A program made the position numbers and the translations under genes. The notes beneath the pieces were generated by a model that saw nothing but the letters and a program-made list of their open reading frames with translations, ran no database searches and was not told where the DNA came from. A stretch of DNA of 54,214 nucleotides, from contig NZ_GL890985.1 of NCBI RefSeq assembly GCF_000212815.1, positions 738,534-792,747 on the forward strand, given 5' to 3'. This DNA is from Streptococcus sanguinis SK49. Lineage in GTDB: Bacteria; Bacillota; Bacilli; Lactobacillales; Streptococcaceae. Below are positions 7,863 through 17,079 of this stretch, piece by piece (within the stretch, counting starts at the first letter, position 1; every line of letters begins with the position of its first letter).

Positions 7863-8098
7863 TGACATTTGAAGAAATTTTACCAGGCCTTAAGGCCAAG
7901 AAAAAATATGTGCGTACAGGCTGGGGCGGAGCAGAAAACTACGTCCAGCTCTTTGACACGATTGAGCAAAATGGGGTGGCTCTTGAAGTGACACCATATT
8001 TTCTCATCAATGTTTCAGGTGAGGGGGAGGGCTTCTCTATGTGGAGTCCGACTCCTTGTGATGTTCTTGCGACAGATTGGGTGGAAGTAGATGACTAA
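7863..8098 (+). CDS. Tad2/DUF2829-like small protein
   Basis: A 78-residue protein beginning after AAAGGAG. The pattern TFEEILPGLKAKKKYVRTGW at the start, a central strand with PYFLI, and a C-terminal WSPTPCDVLATDWVEVDD are typical of the DUF2829 (Tad2) domain. Phage Tad2 proteins are Thoeris anti-defence factors that sequester the cyclic-ADP-ribose signal. Many DUF2829 proteins are chromosomal and of unknown role. Here the gene overlaps the next gene by 8 bp, so it is translationally coupled to a short-chain dehydrogenase, and no Thoeris or phage genes are nearby. Family assignment is fairly firm; an anti-defence role in this setting is uncertain. Confidence 0.75.
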
Positions 8099-8789
8099 GA
8101 CAGTACTAGTGACGGGGGTTAGCTCTGGTATTGGTAGAGCTCAAGCCCAGAGCTTTTTGGAAAATGGCTACCGGGTTTACGGGGTGGATAAGGATGAAAA
8201 TCCTGGCTTTCTAAATGAGCTTCGTTTTGTCAAGCTGGATTTGACGGGTGATTTGACGCCACTCTTCACCAGCTTGCCCGAGGTAGACATTCTCTGCAAT
8301 ACGGCAGGAATCTTGGACGATTATCGTCCTCTGCACGAGACCAGTGATGAGGACTGGGATCAGATTTTTGCGCTTAATCTGACCGCTACCATGAAAATCA
8401 CCCGATTTTACCTGCAGAAAATGCTGGAGAAAAAGTCTGGTATCATCATTAATATGTGTTCGATTGCTAGCTTTTTGGCTGGCGGAGGCGGTGCTGCCTA
8501 TACGGCCTCTAAGCATGCTCTGGCTGGCCTGACTAAGCAGATAGCCTTAGACTATGCGGATAAAAATATCCAAGTCTTTGGCTTGGCACCAGGCGCTGTT
8601 AAGACAGCCATGACTGCCGCAGATTTTGAACCAGGCGGACTAGCTGACTGGGTTGCTGAGGAAACGCCGATCAAGCGCTGGCTGGACCCCCAAGAAGTGG
8701 CTGACGTTAGTCTCTTTCTAGCTAGTGGTAAGGCAGTTGCTATGCAGGGTGAGATTATCAAAATAGACGGCGGCTGGAGTTTGAAGTAG
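8091..8789 (+). CDS. Short-chain dehydrogenase/reductase (FabG-like)
   Basis: A 232-residue Rossmann-fold oxidoreductase. The NAD(P)-binding TGVSSGIG is at residues 8-15, CNTAG matches the NNAG motif, the catalytic Ser lies in NMCSIAS, and YTASK is the catalytic YxxxK. The C-terminus GEIIKIDGGWSL is the usual SDR ending. The Asp after the second strand (VDKDE) suggests NAD rather than NADP. It overlaps the Tad2-like gene and is followed 11 bp later by an acidic hypothetical gene, forming a three-gene operon. It is not the fatty-acid fabG, which normally sits in the fab cluster. Substrate unknown. Confidence 0.88.
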   Translation: MTKTVLVTGVSSGIGRAQAQSFLENGYRVYGVDKDENPGFLNELRFVKLDLTGDLTPLFTSLPEVDILCNTAGILDDYRPLHETSDEDWDQIFALNLTATMKITRFYLQKMLEKKSGIIINMCSIASFLAGGGGAAYTASKHALAGLTKQIALDYADKNIQVFGLAPGAVKTAMTAADFEPGGLADWVAEETPIKRWLDPQEVADVSLFLASGKAVAMQGEIIKIDGGWSLK

Positions 8790-8800
8790 CCAGTCAGAAC

Positions 8801-9136
8801 ATGAAAGTAATGAAGAAAAACCAAACCTATGACTTAAAAGATATCATGGAGGCTGTAAAATCAGAAGAGCTAGATGATGATTTCTGTTTATATGCTAAGG
8901 AAAATGCAGAACTGAATTTTCAGGACAGCTACTTGCTTGCTGATTATCCTCAAGTGGTGGATAATAGGGATGTTTATCCAGATCAAGTAAGAGAGCTGGA
9001 GCTGGTTTATTATGGTGAAGATTTTGTAGATGTTCTCTTATCAGTCATGGAGCAGAAAGCAGAAGCGACTGACGAAGAGTGTTTACAGGCTCTGCTTTAC
9101 TATTATGAGCATGATGATTTTATGGATTTTGAATGA
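8801..9136 (+). CDS. Acidic hypothetical protein
   Basis: A 111-residue soluble, strongly acidic protein (many Asp and Glu, ending in YYYEHDDFMDFE). No signal peptide, membrane segment or known motif. An alternative start is the ATG at 8810. It lies 11 bp after the dehydrogenase and probably ends that operon. It resembles small uncharacterised streptococcal proteins; I assign no function. Confidence 0.65.
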   Translation: MKVMKKNQTYDLKDIMEAVKSEELDDDFCLYAKENAELNFQDSYLLADYPQVVDNRDVYPDQVRELELVYYGEDFVDVLLSVMEQKAEATDEECLQALLYYYEHDDFMDFE

Positions 9137-9284
9137 GGAGTCATTGAAATTGATAAATCTTTACAAGCTTTCTTGTTGAAAAAGGTCTGATTTGACGAAA
9201 TAGGCTAGCTTTTTAGGCGAAAATTTTGTAAAATAGAATAGATAAACGGGGGTTTCCTCGGAAAATAAAAGGAGAATCCATCTA

Positions 9285-9977
9285 ATGGTAAAATTAGTTT
9301 TTGCTCGCCACGGTGAGTCTGAATGGAACAAAGCGAACCTTTTCACTGGTTGGGCTGATGTTGACTTGTCTGAAAAAGGTACACAGCAAGCAATCGACGC
9401 TGGTAAACTGATTAAGGAAGCTGGTATCGAGTTTGACCAAGCTTACACTTCAGTATTGAAGCGTGCGATTAAGACAACTAACCTTGCTTTGGAAGCAGCT
9501 GATCAGCTTTGGGTACCAGTTGAAAAATCATGGCGTTTGAACGAGCGTCATTATGGCGGTCTGACTGGTAAAAATAAGGCAGAAGCAGCTGAAGAATTTG
9601 GTGATGAGCAAGTTCACATCTGGCGTCGTTCATACGATGTATTGCCTCCAAACATGGATCGCGATGATGAGCACTCAGCACACACTGACCGTCGTTACGC
9701 TTCACTTGACGACTCAGTTATTCCAGATGCTGAGAACTTGAAAGTGACTTTGGAACGTGCTCTTCCATTCTGGGAAGACAAGATTGCTCCAGCTTTGAAA
9801 GATGGCAAAAATGTCTTTGTAGGTGCACACGGTAACTCTATCCGTGCTCTTGTGAAGCACATCAAACAATTGTCTGACGATGAAATCATGGACGTGGAAA
9901 TTCCAAACTTCCCACCATTGGTATTCGAATTTGACGAAAAATTGAACGTAGTAAAAGAATACTACCTTGGAAAATAA
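9285..9977 (+). CDS. gpmA: 2,3-bisphosphoglycerate-dependent phosphoglycerate mutase
   Basis: This glycolytic enzyme interconverts 3- and 2-phosphoglycerate through a phosphohistidine. The 230-residue product carries the catalytic [12 protein letters not shown] (His9), the [11 protein letters not shown] segment that binds substrate, and the second active-site His in [10 protein letters not shown]. Length is exactly that of the bacterial dPGM family. A -10 (TAAAAT, 9229-9234) precedes it, and the leader to the strong ribosome site (AAAGGAG) is about 40 bases. It is monocistronic, closed by a terminator. Codons are strongly biased (GGT, GCT, CCA), as in highly expressed streptococcal genes and unlike its neighbours. 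Confidence 0.98.
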   Translation: MVKLVFARHGESEWNKANLFTGWADVDLSEKGTQQAIDAGKLIKEAGIEFDQAYTSVLKRAIKTTNLALEAADQLWVPVEKSWRLNERHYGGLTGKNKAEAAEEFGDEQVHIWRRSYDVLPPNMDRDDEHSAHTDRRYASLDDSVIPDAENLKVTLERALPFWEDKIAPALKDGKNVFVGAHGNSIRALVKHIKQLSDDEIMDVEIPNFPPLVFEFDEKLNVVKEYYLGK

Positions 9978-9985
9978 GCTTAAAG

Positions 9986-10018
9986 GAATCTGAGATTATT
10001 CTCAGGTTCTTTGCTTTT
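9986..10018 (+). terminator. gpmA terminator
   Basis: GAATCTGAGA pairs with TCTCAGGTTC, followed by TTTGCTTTT. Confidence 0.8.
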
Positions 10019-10198
10019 CCAGAGAGGAAGAACAAGGATTGTTAGAAGCCTAGCTAGCAAGTCTTGTCTGTTCAGTGGTTTGACGGACTTCCTCTTAACT
10101 CGTCCACATTTTCAGATTTTCTATCAGTTTTGAAACATTCATCGAGCTGGATTTATGGTAAAATAAAGGTCAGAACTTTTACTAGAATGAGAGAGAAG

Positions 10199-12253
10199 AT
10201 GGCAAGGAAGAAGAGAAAATTTGACAGTCATTCCATCACCAGAAGGCTTTATCTGCTGTTTGGAATCGTGATGCTTTTGTTTTTAGCCTTGATTGCCCGT
10301 CTGGGCTATATGCAGGTGGTCAATCAGGACTTTTATACGGATAAGTTGGCCAAGGCCAGCAAGACCAAGATTACCACTAGCTCAGTGCGTGGGCAGATTT
10401 ATGATGCTACTGGCAAGCCCTTGGTGGAAAATACGACCAAGCAGGTGGTGACCTATACACGGGATAATCGTCTGACGGCTGGGGAGATTCGAGCGACAGC
10501 TCAAAAGCTCCTGACCTATGTCAGTGTCAGCGATACAGAGGTGACAGACCGCCAAGAAGTGGATTATTATTTGGCGGACAGCGCAGTCTATCAGGAAGTG
10601 GTGGAAAAGCTGCCCAAGGACAAGAAGTTTGATACAGACGGCAACCGCCTGCCTGAGTCCAAAATCTATAAGGCGGCAGCTGAGAGCATTGACCCTAAGC
10701 AGCTGGGCTATACGGATGAGGAAAAGAAGGCCATTGTTCTCTTTAGTCAGATGAATGCAATTTCCAACTTTGCGACGGGGACCATCCAGACAGATGCGCT
10801 GACAACAGAGCAGGTGGCTGTATTGGCTTCCAGCAGCAAGGAGCTGCCAGGTATCAGTGTCTCAACGGGCTGGGATCGCAAGGTCTTGGATACCTCACTG
10901 GCTTCTATCGTGGGTAATATCTCGACAGAAAAGACTGGACTTCCGGCTGAGGAAGTGGATGATTACCTGAAAAAAGGCTACTCCCTCAATGACCGGGTGG
11001 GGACCTCCTATCTGGAAAAGCAGTATGAGTCGGTCCTTCAAGGCAAGCGAGCTGAGAAGGAGATTCATCTGGACAAAAATGGTAATATGGAGAGTGTGGA
11101 AAATATCTCTGACGGCAGCAAGGGCGACAATCTCAAGCTGACGGTGGACTTGAACTTCCAGCAGGGAGTAGAGGACATTCTCAAAAATGCCTTTAATGCA
11201 GAGTTGGCTAGTGGCAATGCGACTTACTCTGAGGGCGTCTATGCCGTAGCTATGGATCCCAATACCGGCGCCGTTTTGGCTATGGCAGGCATCCGGCATG
11301 ATCTGGAAACAGGAGAAAGCTCGGTCGATGCTCTGGGGACCATGACCAATGTCTTTGTTCCGGGATCTGTGGTCAAGGCTGCAACATTGACCTCGGGCTG
11401 GGAAAATAATGCCATTAGCGGAAACCAAGTCCTGACAGACCAGCCGATTAGCTTTGGCGGTACGGACAGTATCACTTCTTGGTTCACCCAGTATGGTTCA
11501 CGTGCCATCACAGCCCAAGAAGCCTTGGAATACTCTTCCAATACCTATATGGTGCAGGTAGCGCTGAAGATGATGGGGACGCCTTACTCAGCGGATATGA
11601 AGCTGGATTTTGATGAGCTGGATCCGTCCATGAAAAAGCTGCGGTCGACTTTTGCGGAGTATGGTCTGGGCACTTCGACAGGGATTGATTTGCCAAATGA
11701 GTCCACAGGTTATCTTCCAGATAAGTTTACCTTTGCCAACTATCTGACCAATTCTTTCGGCCAGTTTGACAACTATACAACGCTTCAGCTGGCCCAGTAT
11801 GCCTCAACAGTAGCTAATAATGGCAAGCGTGTGGCTCCGCATATCGTTGAAGGCATTTACGGTAACAGTGACCAAGGAGGACTCGGTGATTTGGTGCAGA
11901 AAATTGATACCAAGGAGCTGAACCAGGTCAATATCTCTGACGAGGATATGAGCATTATCAAGCAAGGCTTCTATCAAGTGGTTCATGGCAGCAGTGGCTT
12001 TACGACTGGCCGGACTATTTCTCAGGGAGAGAGTGTGCCAATCAGTGCCAAGACTGGTACGGCTGAGACCTTTGTGGACAAGGGCAAGAAAGAAGCCATC
12101 AATACCAATGTCGTGTCCTATGCACCGAGTGAGAAGCCGCAGATTGCGGTGGCGGTGGTGTTCCCTCACAATACGAACCTATCTTCTACTGTCAGCCACA
12201 GTATCACTCGCGATATTATCAATCTTTACAACCAACAACACCCTATGAATTAG
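10199..12253 (+). CDS. pbp2B: Penicillin-binding protein 2B (class B transpeptidase)
   Basis: Essential D,D-transpeptidase of peripheral cell-wall synthesis, anchored in the membrane and working with RodA. From the ATG at 10199 the protein has 684 residues: a basic tail, one TM helix (about 20-42), the PBP dimerisation domain, then the transpeptidase domain. The active-site PGSVVK has the nucleophilic Ser at 390, SSN lies in YSSNTY, and KTGT in SAKTGTAE. The match to pneumococcal PBP2b is clear over the whole length, including the end HPMN. An extended -10 (TGGTAAAAT, 10156-10164) lies 35 bp upstream, so an in-frame codon at 10064 is not the start. The ATG at 10187 is an alternative. The order pbp2B-recR-ddl-murF is conserved in streptococci. 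Confidence 0.97.
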   Translation: MARKKRKFDSHSITRRLYLLFGIVMLLFLALIARLGYMQVVNQDFYTDKLAKASKTKITTSSVRGQIYDATGKPLVENTTKQVVTYTRDNRLTAGEIRATAQKLLTYVSVSDTEVTDRQEVDYYLADSAVYQEVVEKLPKDKKFDTDGNRLPESKIYKAAAESIDPKQLGYTDEEKKAIVLFSQMNAISNFATGTIQTDALTTEQVAVLASSSKELPGISVSTGWDRKVLDTSLASIVGNISTEKTGLPAEEVDDYLKKGYSLNDRVGTSYLEKQYESVLQGKRAEKEIHLDKNGNMESVENISDGSKGDNLKLTVDLNFQQGVEDILKNAFNAELASGNATYSEGVYAVAMDPNTGAVLAMAGIRHDLETGESSVDALGTMTNVFVPGSVVKAATLTSGWENNAISGNQVLTDQPISFGGTDSITSWFTQYGSRAITAQEALEYSSNTYMVQVALKMMGTPYSADMKLDFDELDPSMKKLRSTFAEYGLGTSTGIDLPNESTGYLPDKFTFANYLTNSFGQFDNYTTLQLAQYASTVANNGKRVAPHIVEGIYGNSDQGGLGDLVQKIDTKELNQVNISDEDMSIIKQGFYQVVHGSSGFTTGRTISQGESVPISAKTGTAETFVDKGKKEAINTNVVSYAPSEKPQIAVAVVFPHNTNLSSTVSHSITRDIINLYNQQHPMN

Positions 12254-12345
12254 TGCTCAATGAAAATCATCGGCAAACGGAGAAAGCTTAAGTTGTCAGT
12301 GCTCAAGTGCAGCAATCTGGTTTGAGGAGATTTTTTGAGAATAGA
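12254..12345 (+). repeat. Possible truncated streptococcal intergenic repeat
   Basis: The stretch begins CTCAATGAAAATCATC and ends TGGTTTGAGGAGATTTTTTG. Both ends resemble, from memory, a repeat common between genes in mitis-group streptococci (CTCAATGAAAATCAAAG... to TGGTTTGAAGAGATTTTC). The middle is shorter than the usual form. Not verified. Confidence 0.35.
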
Positions 12346-12356
12346 GAAAGGATTTT

Positions 12357-12953
12357 ATGCTTTACCCAACCCCTATCGCCAAGCTGATTGACAGTTTTTC
12401 AAAGCTGCCCGGCATTGGCATCAAAACAGCCACTCGACTGGCTTTTTACACTATTGGCATGAGTGATGACGATGTCAATGAATTTGCCAAGAATCTGCTG
12501 GCAGCTAAGCGTGAGCTGAGCTACTGTTCTGTCTGCGGCAACCTGACGGACGAAGACCCTTGTGCAATCTGCCAAGACCAGTCGCGCGATCAATCGACTA
12601 TTCTGATTGTTGAGGACAGCCAGGATGTGTCAGCCATGGAAAATATCCAGGAATACCACGGACTTTATCATGTCTTGCATGGCTTGATTTCGCCTATGAA
12701 CGGCGTTGGACCGGATGATATCAATCTCAAGAGTCTGATTACTCGTCTGATGGATAGTGAGGTGACGGAGGTGATCGTCGCGACCAATGCGACTGCGGAT
12801 GGCGAAGCGACTTCCATGTACATCTCACGGGTTCTGAAGCCCGCTGGGATTAAGGTGACTCGCCTAGCGCGTGGCTTAGCTGTTGGCTCCGACATTGAGT
12901 ATGCGGATGAGGTTACGCTGATTCGCGCTATCGAAAATCGGACGGAATTATAA
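12357..12953 (+). CDS. recR: Recombination mediator RecR
   Basis: The 198-residue product acts with RecF and RecO to load RecA at gaps during repair and transformation-related recombination. A helix-hairpin-helix is at residues 17-30 ([13 protein letters not shown]), a zinc finger has Cys at 57, 60, 69 and 72, and a Toprim domain contains ILIVEDSQD and the C-terminal [18 protein letters not shown]. Length is that of the family. A good ribosome site (AAAGG) precedes the ATG. It follows pbp2B without a terminator and is closed by its own. Confidence 0.98.
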   Translation: MLYPTPIAKLIDSFSKLPGIGIKTATRLAFYTIGMSDDDVNEFAKNLLAAKRELSYCSVCGNLTDEDPCAICQDQSRDQSTILIVEDSQDVSAMENIQEYHGLYHVLHGLISPMNGVGPDDINLKSLITRLMDSEVTEVIVATNATADGEATSMYISRVLKPAGIKVTRLARGLAVGSDIEYADEVTLIRAIENRTEL

Positions 12954-12956
12954 ACA

Positions 12957-13001
12957 TAAAGGATTTTTCTGGCTCTAGCTGGCTGGAAGAGTCCTTTTTT
13001 C
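12957..13001 (+). terminator. recR terminator
   Basis: An imperfect hairpin (AAAGGATTTTTC with GGAAGAGTCCTTT) ends in a T-run. Confidence 0.65.
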
Positions 13002-13023
13002 TGTTCAAAAATGCTGGGAATTG

Positions 13024-13032
13024 TGATATACT
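13024..13032 (+). promoter_or_regulatory. Extended -10 promoter for ddl
   Basis: TG-A-TATACT with TTCAAA about 18 bp upstream. The leader to the ddl start is about 130 bases and shows no known riboswitch. Confidence 0.55.
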
Positions 13033-13171
13033 AAAACGGACTGATACAGAAGTTCCTGCTTAGAAGAATCGACTAGCTAGGTAGATGCAAAACCAAGCTT
13101 TTTATGTTGTTTTATTTCGAGCTGGCAGTTTTTGTAAATCGTACTATTTTTAGAAAATGATAGGAAAAATC

Positions 13172-14218
13172 ATGGCAAAACAAAGATTGATTTTATTGTA
13201 TGGCGGACGCAGTGCAGAGCGGGAAGTTTCGGTTTTATCAGCTGAGAGCGTCATGCGGGCTGTCAATTATGATAGATTCTCGGTGAAGACTTACTTCATC
13301 ACCAAGGATGGAGATTTTATCCAAACTCAGGAATTTGAAGCAAATCCGGCGGCTGATGATAAGCTGATGACTAATGCCACAGTGGACATGTCTCGGAAGA
13401 TTAAGCCTAGCGATATTTACGAAGATGGAGCAGTGGTCTTTCCAGTCTTGCATGGTCCTATGGGCGAAGATGGCTCTATCCAAGGCTTCCTAGAAGTGCT
13501 CAAAATGCCTTATGTCGGCTGTAATATTTTATCTTCTAGCCTAGCTATGGATAAAATCACGACCAAGCGAGTGCTGGAATCAGCAGGCATCGCCCAAGTG
13601 CCTTATGTGGCGCTGGTTGATGGCGAGGATCTAGAGCAAAAAATCCAAGAAATCGAAGAGCAATTAACCTATCCAGTCTTTACCAAGCCTTCCAATATGG
13701 GCTCCAGTGTCGGCATTTCTAAATCGGAAAACCAAGCAGAACTGCGTGCTTCTCTGGACCTGGCTTTCAAATACGACAGCCGGGTACTGGTTGAGCAGGG
13801 AGTGACAGCTCGTGAGATTGAGGTTGGGCTTTTGGGCAATGTTGATGTCAAGAGTACACTGCCTGGAGAAGTGGTCAAGGACGTAGCTTTTTATGACTAC
13901 GAAGCCAAATACATTGATAATAAGATTACCATGGATATTCCGGCTAAGATTCCAGAAAAAGTGGTGAGTCTGATGCGTCAAAATGCAGAGGCAGCTTTCC
14001 GAGCTTTGGGTGGTCTGGGACTGTCCCGCTGTGATTTCTTCTATGCAGAAGATGGTCAGGTCTTCCTTAATGAACTCAATACCATGCCAGGTTTTACCCA
14101 GTGGTCCATGTATCCACTACTCTGGGAAAACATGGGACTATCCTATCCTGATTTGATTGAGAAGTTAGTTGGCCTAGCTGAACATGCATTTGCTAAGAGA
14201 GAGGCGCATCTTCTCTAA
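13172..14218 (+). CDS. ddl: D-alanine--D-alanine ligase
   Basis: An ATP-grasp enzyme that joins two D-Ala for the peptidoglycan stem peptide. The 348-residue protein begins [20 protein letters not shown], the typical Ddl opening; the start at 13172 is preferred over an ATG five codons upstream because this is the conserved N-terminus and AGGA precedes it. Active-site segments are visible: [20 protein letters not shown], the ATP-binding [16 protein letters not shown], and near the end [12 protein letters not shown] with the Mg-binding residues. The Phe in GFTQWSMYP and the absence of a lactate-type loop point to normal D-Ala-D-Ala synthesis and hence vancomycin sensitivity (inference). Confidence 0.97.
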   Translation: MAKQRLILLYGGRSAEREVSVLSAESVMRAVNYDRFSVKTYFITKDGDFIQTQEFEANPAADDKLMTNATVDMSRKIKPSDIYEDGAVVFPVLHGPMGEDGSIQGFLEVLKMPYVGCNILSSSLAMDKITTKRVLESAGIAQVPYVALVDGEDLEQKIQEIEEQLTYPVFTKPSNMGSSVGISKSENQAELRASLDLAFKYDSRVLVEQGVTAREIEVGLLGNVDVKSTLPGEVVKDVAFYDYEAKYIDNKITMDIPAKIPEKVVSLMRQNAEAAFRALGGLGLSRCDFFYAEDGQVFLNELNTMPGFTQWSMYPLLWENMGLSYPDLIEKLVGLAEHAFAKREAHLL

Positions 14219-14222
14219 AATA

Positions 14223-14231
14223 TGATATAAT
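14223..14231 (+). promoter_or_regulatory. Extended -10 promoter for murF
   Basis: TG-A-TATAAT immediately after the ddl stop codon. The next hairpin (14236-14264) begins at the expected transcript start, so it would act on ddl read-through rather than on murF. Confidence 0.6.
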
Positions 14232-14235
14232 AGAG

Positions 14236-14264
14236 GGGCTGAAAATTTTCGGTCCTTTCTTTTT
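14236..14264 (+). terminator. ddl terminator
   Basis: GGGCTGAAAA pairs with TTTTCGGTCC (two wobbles), then TTTCTTTTT. Confidence 0.7.
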
Positions 14265-14293
14265 GCGAGCAAACCGAAAAACGAGGAAGAAGT

Positions 14294-15664
14294 ATGAAAT
14301 TAGATTTATATGAAATCGCAGAAGTCTTGTCTGCGAAAAATGATGTGACTCAGTTTGAAAATATTGCGCTTAGAAATGCTGAGTTTGACAGCCGCTTGAT
14401 TGAGTCGGGTGACCTTTTTGTGCCACTCAAGGGGGCGCGTGATGGCCATGACTTTATCCCAACAGCCTTTGCTCAGGGAGCTGCTGCCACCCTATCTGAG
14501 CGTCCAGTGGTAGAGGGAGCTTATATCTTGGTCGATGATGTTCTGACGGCCTTTCAGCGCTTGGCCCAGTACTATCTGAAAAAGATGCAGGTGGATGTGC
14601 TGGCAGTGACAGGTTCCAACGGCAAAACGACAACCAAGGATATGCTGGCTCAGCTACTAGCAACCACTTACAAGACCTATAAGACCCAGGGCAATTACAA
14701 TAACGAAATCGGCCTGCCCTATACGGTTCTTCACATGCCTGAGGATACAGAGAAACTCGTCTTAGAAATGGGGCAGGACCACTTGGGCGATATCCATCTC
14801 CTGTCTGAACTTGCCAAACCTAAGACAGGCATTGTAACTCTGGTCGGAGAAGCCCATCTGGAATTTTTCGGCAGCCGAGCTGAGATTGCCCAAGGTAAGA
14901 TGCAGATTGCGGACGGCTTGAGAAAAGATGGTCTCTTGATCGTTCCGGCGGATAAGATTGTCAATGAATTTTTGCCAGCAGACTGCAAACTAGTTCGCTT
15001 TGGTCCTGATGCGGATATCTTCCTGACGCGTCTGGAAGAGCGCAAGGATAGTTTGAGCTTTGACTGCAACTTTTTAGAGCAAAGCATTGACCTGCCTGTG
15101 ACCGGTAAGTACAATGCGACCAATGCCATGATTGCAGCCTATGCGGCTCTGCAGGAGGGTGTATCTGAGGCGGCTATTGCTCAAGCCTTTTCTGAGCTGG
15201 AGCTGACCCGCAATCGAACGGAGTGGAAGAAAGCTGGCAATGGCGCGGATATCCTATCGGATGTCTACAATGCCAATCCAACAGCTATGCGCTTGATTCT
15301 GGAGACCTTCTCGACCATTCCGGCCAATCCAGGCGGACGAAAATTAGTAGTGCTGGCGGATATGAAAGAGCTGGGAGCGGACTCTAAGTCCATGCATGGC
15401 TCTATGATTACTAGCCTCAATCCAGAAATTGTGACCGACCTTTTCCTCTATGGACAGGATATGGAAGCCCTCTATGACTATGCCAAGGAGATTTACCCAC
15501 CAGGCAAGGTGCAATACTTTGTCAAAAATGACGAGAAAGACCAGTTTGAACAGCTGAAACAAGCTGTCAGAGAGAAGCTGACTCCTGCCGACCAAATTCT
15601 TCTCAAAGGCAGCAATTCTATGAATCTGGCTAAGCTGGTAGAGGACTTGGAAGATGGAAACTAA
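14294..15664 (+). CDS. murF: UDP-MurNAc-tripeptide--D-Ala-D-Ala ligase
   Basis: The last cytoplasmic amino-acid-adding Mur ligase: it attaches the D-Ala-D-Ala made by the upstream ddl to the UDP-MurNAc-tripeptide, using ATP. The 456 residues hold the N-terminal UDP-binding domain (FDSRLIESGDLFVPLKGARDGHDF), the P-loop TGSNGKTTTKD (106-116), the Mur-ligase EMGQDHLGDI motif, LELTRNRTEW, and the C-terminal domain with DVYNANPTAM and LLKGSNSM. Length is normal. A ribosome site (GAGGAAG) precedes the ATG. Its 3' end overlaps the Nudix gene by 11 bp. Confidence 0.97.
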   Translation: MKLDLYEIAEVLSAKNDVTQFENIALRNAEFDSRLIESGDLFVPLKGARDGHDFIPTAFAQGAAATLSERPVVEGAYILVDDVLTAFQRLAQYYLKKMQVDVLAVTGSNGKTTTKDMLAQLLATTYKTYKTQGNYNNEIGLPYTVLHMPEDTEKLVLEMGQDHLGDIHLLSELAKPKTGIVTLVGEAHLEFFGSRAEIAQGKMQIADGLRKDGLLIVPADKIVNEFLPADCKLVRFGPDADIFLTRLEERKDSLSFDCNFLEQSIDLPVTGKYNATNAMIAAYAALQEGVSEAAIAQAFSELELTRNRTEWKKAGNGADILSDVYNANPTAMRLILETFSTIPANPGGRKLVVLADMKELGADSKSMHGSMITSLNPEIVTDLFLYGQDMEALYDYAKEIYPPGKVQYFVKNDEKDQFEQLKQAVREKLTPADQILLKGSNSMNLAKLVEDLEDGN

Positions 15665-16265
15665 AGAAATTGCAAAAACCATTCAACGTCTCCTTTCTAT
15701 TACAGAGACAGGTCTAGCATTTAGTCGTGATGAATTTGATCGAGAACGTTACTTAGAACTCCGTCAGCTTTTGGGACACCTCCTGGCTGATTGGTCAGAT
15801 TTGGATGGGAAAGAATTGGCAGAGTTGTTGCGCCCAACGGATTTTTATGCCACTCCCTTGATTGATGTCCGAGCTGTACTGGTTCGAGACGGAAAAGTCT
15901 GTTTAGTCAAGGGTAAAAATGAGAAAACTTGGGCTTTACCTGGCGGCTTTTGTGAAGTCGGACTATCTCCTAAGGAAAATATCATCAAGGAAGTCCAAGA
16001 AGAAACGGGATTTAATGTTTCAGTTTCTCGTCTGCTTGCAATTTTTGATACTAATAAATTTCAATTTCAGAGTAAGCAATATGCTAAACTGGTCTTCGAG
16101 TGTCAGATAGAGGATGGAGATTTTCAGCCTAATACAGAAATAGAAGAGTTAGCTTTCTTTGATATCCAATCTTTACCAGAATTATCTTCTAAGCGGACGA
16201 CAAAAGAACAGTTGAAAATCCTTTGGGAGATTTATCAAGGAGATAGAGAACAGTATTTGGATTAG
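15654..16265 (+). CDS. NUDIX hydrolase with N-terminal helical domain
   Basis: A 203-residue hydrolase of nucleoside-diphosphate-linked compounds. The first ~65 residues are a helical domain found in a family of Nudix proteins, followed by the Nudix fold with the box running from ALPGGFCEVGLSPKEN to KEVQEETGF (near residues 98-122). The residue normally Glu in GX5E is Leu here (EVGLSP); this VGLSP form is usual in this subfamily. It is translationally coupled to murF by an 11-bp overlap. Substrate unknown. Confidence 0.88.
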   Translation: METKEIAKTIQRLLSITETGLAFSRDEFDRERYLELRQLLGHLLADWSDLDGKELAELLRPTDFYATPLIDVRAVLVRDGKVCLVKGKNEKTWALPGGFCEVGLSPKENIIKEVQEETGFNVSVSRLLAIFDTNKFQFQSKQYAKLVFECQIEDGDFQPNTEIEELAFFDIQSLPELSSKRTTKEQLKILWEIYQGDREQYLD

Positions 16266-16374
16266 TGAAGTAAGTTTCTGGGGGATACTTTTTGTCTGAA
16301 AAAGCTTGAAATTATTGCAACAACAGGCAAACTCAGCCTTGTTCAAATCTTATATTAGAATGGGAGCCTAGGAG

Positions 16375-17061
16375 ATGGGAATAAGAGATATGTTTACAAC
16401 CTATAAAACCGAACCGCCTCAACTGGGGCTTTGGTATTTTGTTCTTTTGGGGCTGGTCTTTGCGATTATCTGGCTTTCCTATCGCTACTACAATCGGAAG
16501 CCTTACCAGCAGCTATTTGTCGGGATGCAAGCTTGTCAGCTGATAGGCCTCTACTCTTGGTATATGCTGACTGCTGCCCCTTTGTCTGAGAGTCTGCCTT
16601 TTTATCATTGCAGAATGGCTATGTTTGCCTTGATGTTTCTGCCTAATCGCTCAGTGTATAAATTCTATTTTGCTCTTTTGGGGACTTTTGGCTCGATTGT
16701 AGCCTTTATTTATCCGATTTTTGATCCTTATCCTTTTCCCCATATCACTATTTTGTCCTTTATCATCGGTCATCTAGCGCTCTTGGGAAATTGTTTGATT
16801 TATCTTTTCAGATATTATCATACTTTCTCTATGAACTGGCAGCGAGTGGTGTGGACGACCTTTCTGATGAATGCTTTTTTGCTTGTTATCAATATGTTGA
16901 CAAAGGGTTCTTATGGATTTCTCACAGATCCGCCGCTTGTTGGCAATCACGGACTCCTGCTCAATTATCTGCTTGTCTCAATCGTCTTAAGTGCAGCAAT
17001 CTGTTTGGTTTCTGACATTTTTAAGCGCGTGGAGCAGACCAAGACAGTCACTCTAACCTAA
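16375..17061 (+). CDS. YwaF/TIGR02206-family membrane protein (copy 1)
   Basis: A 228-residue multi-pass membrane protein of the TIGR02206/YwaF family: about six helices, with the conserved SLPFYHCRMAMF, PIFDPYPFPHIT and IGHLALL segments. Function of the family is unknown. A close paralogue follows after 18 bp in the same transcript. The His-rich motifs (YHCR, PHIT, GHLA) repeat in both copies and may bind a ligand or metal (speculative). Confidence 0.85.
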   Translation: MGIRDMFTTYKTEPPQLGLWYFVLLGLVFAIIWLSYRYYNRKPYQQLFVGMQACQLIGLYSWYMLTAAPLSESLPFYHCRMAMFALMFLPNRSVYKFYFALLGTFGSIVAFIYPIFDPYPFPHITILSFIIGHLALLGNCLIYLFRYYHTFSMNWQRVVWTTFLMNAFLLVINMLTKGSYGFLTDPPLVGNHGLLLNYLLVSIVLSAAICLVSDIFKRVEQTKTVTLT

Positions 17062-17079
17062 TCATCTCATGGAGGATTT

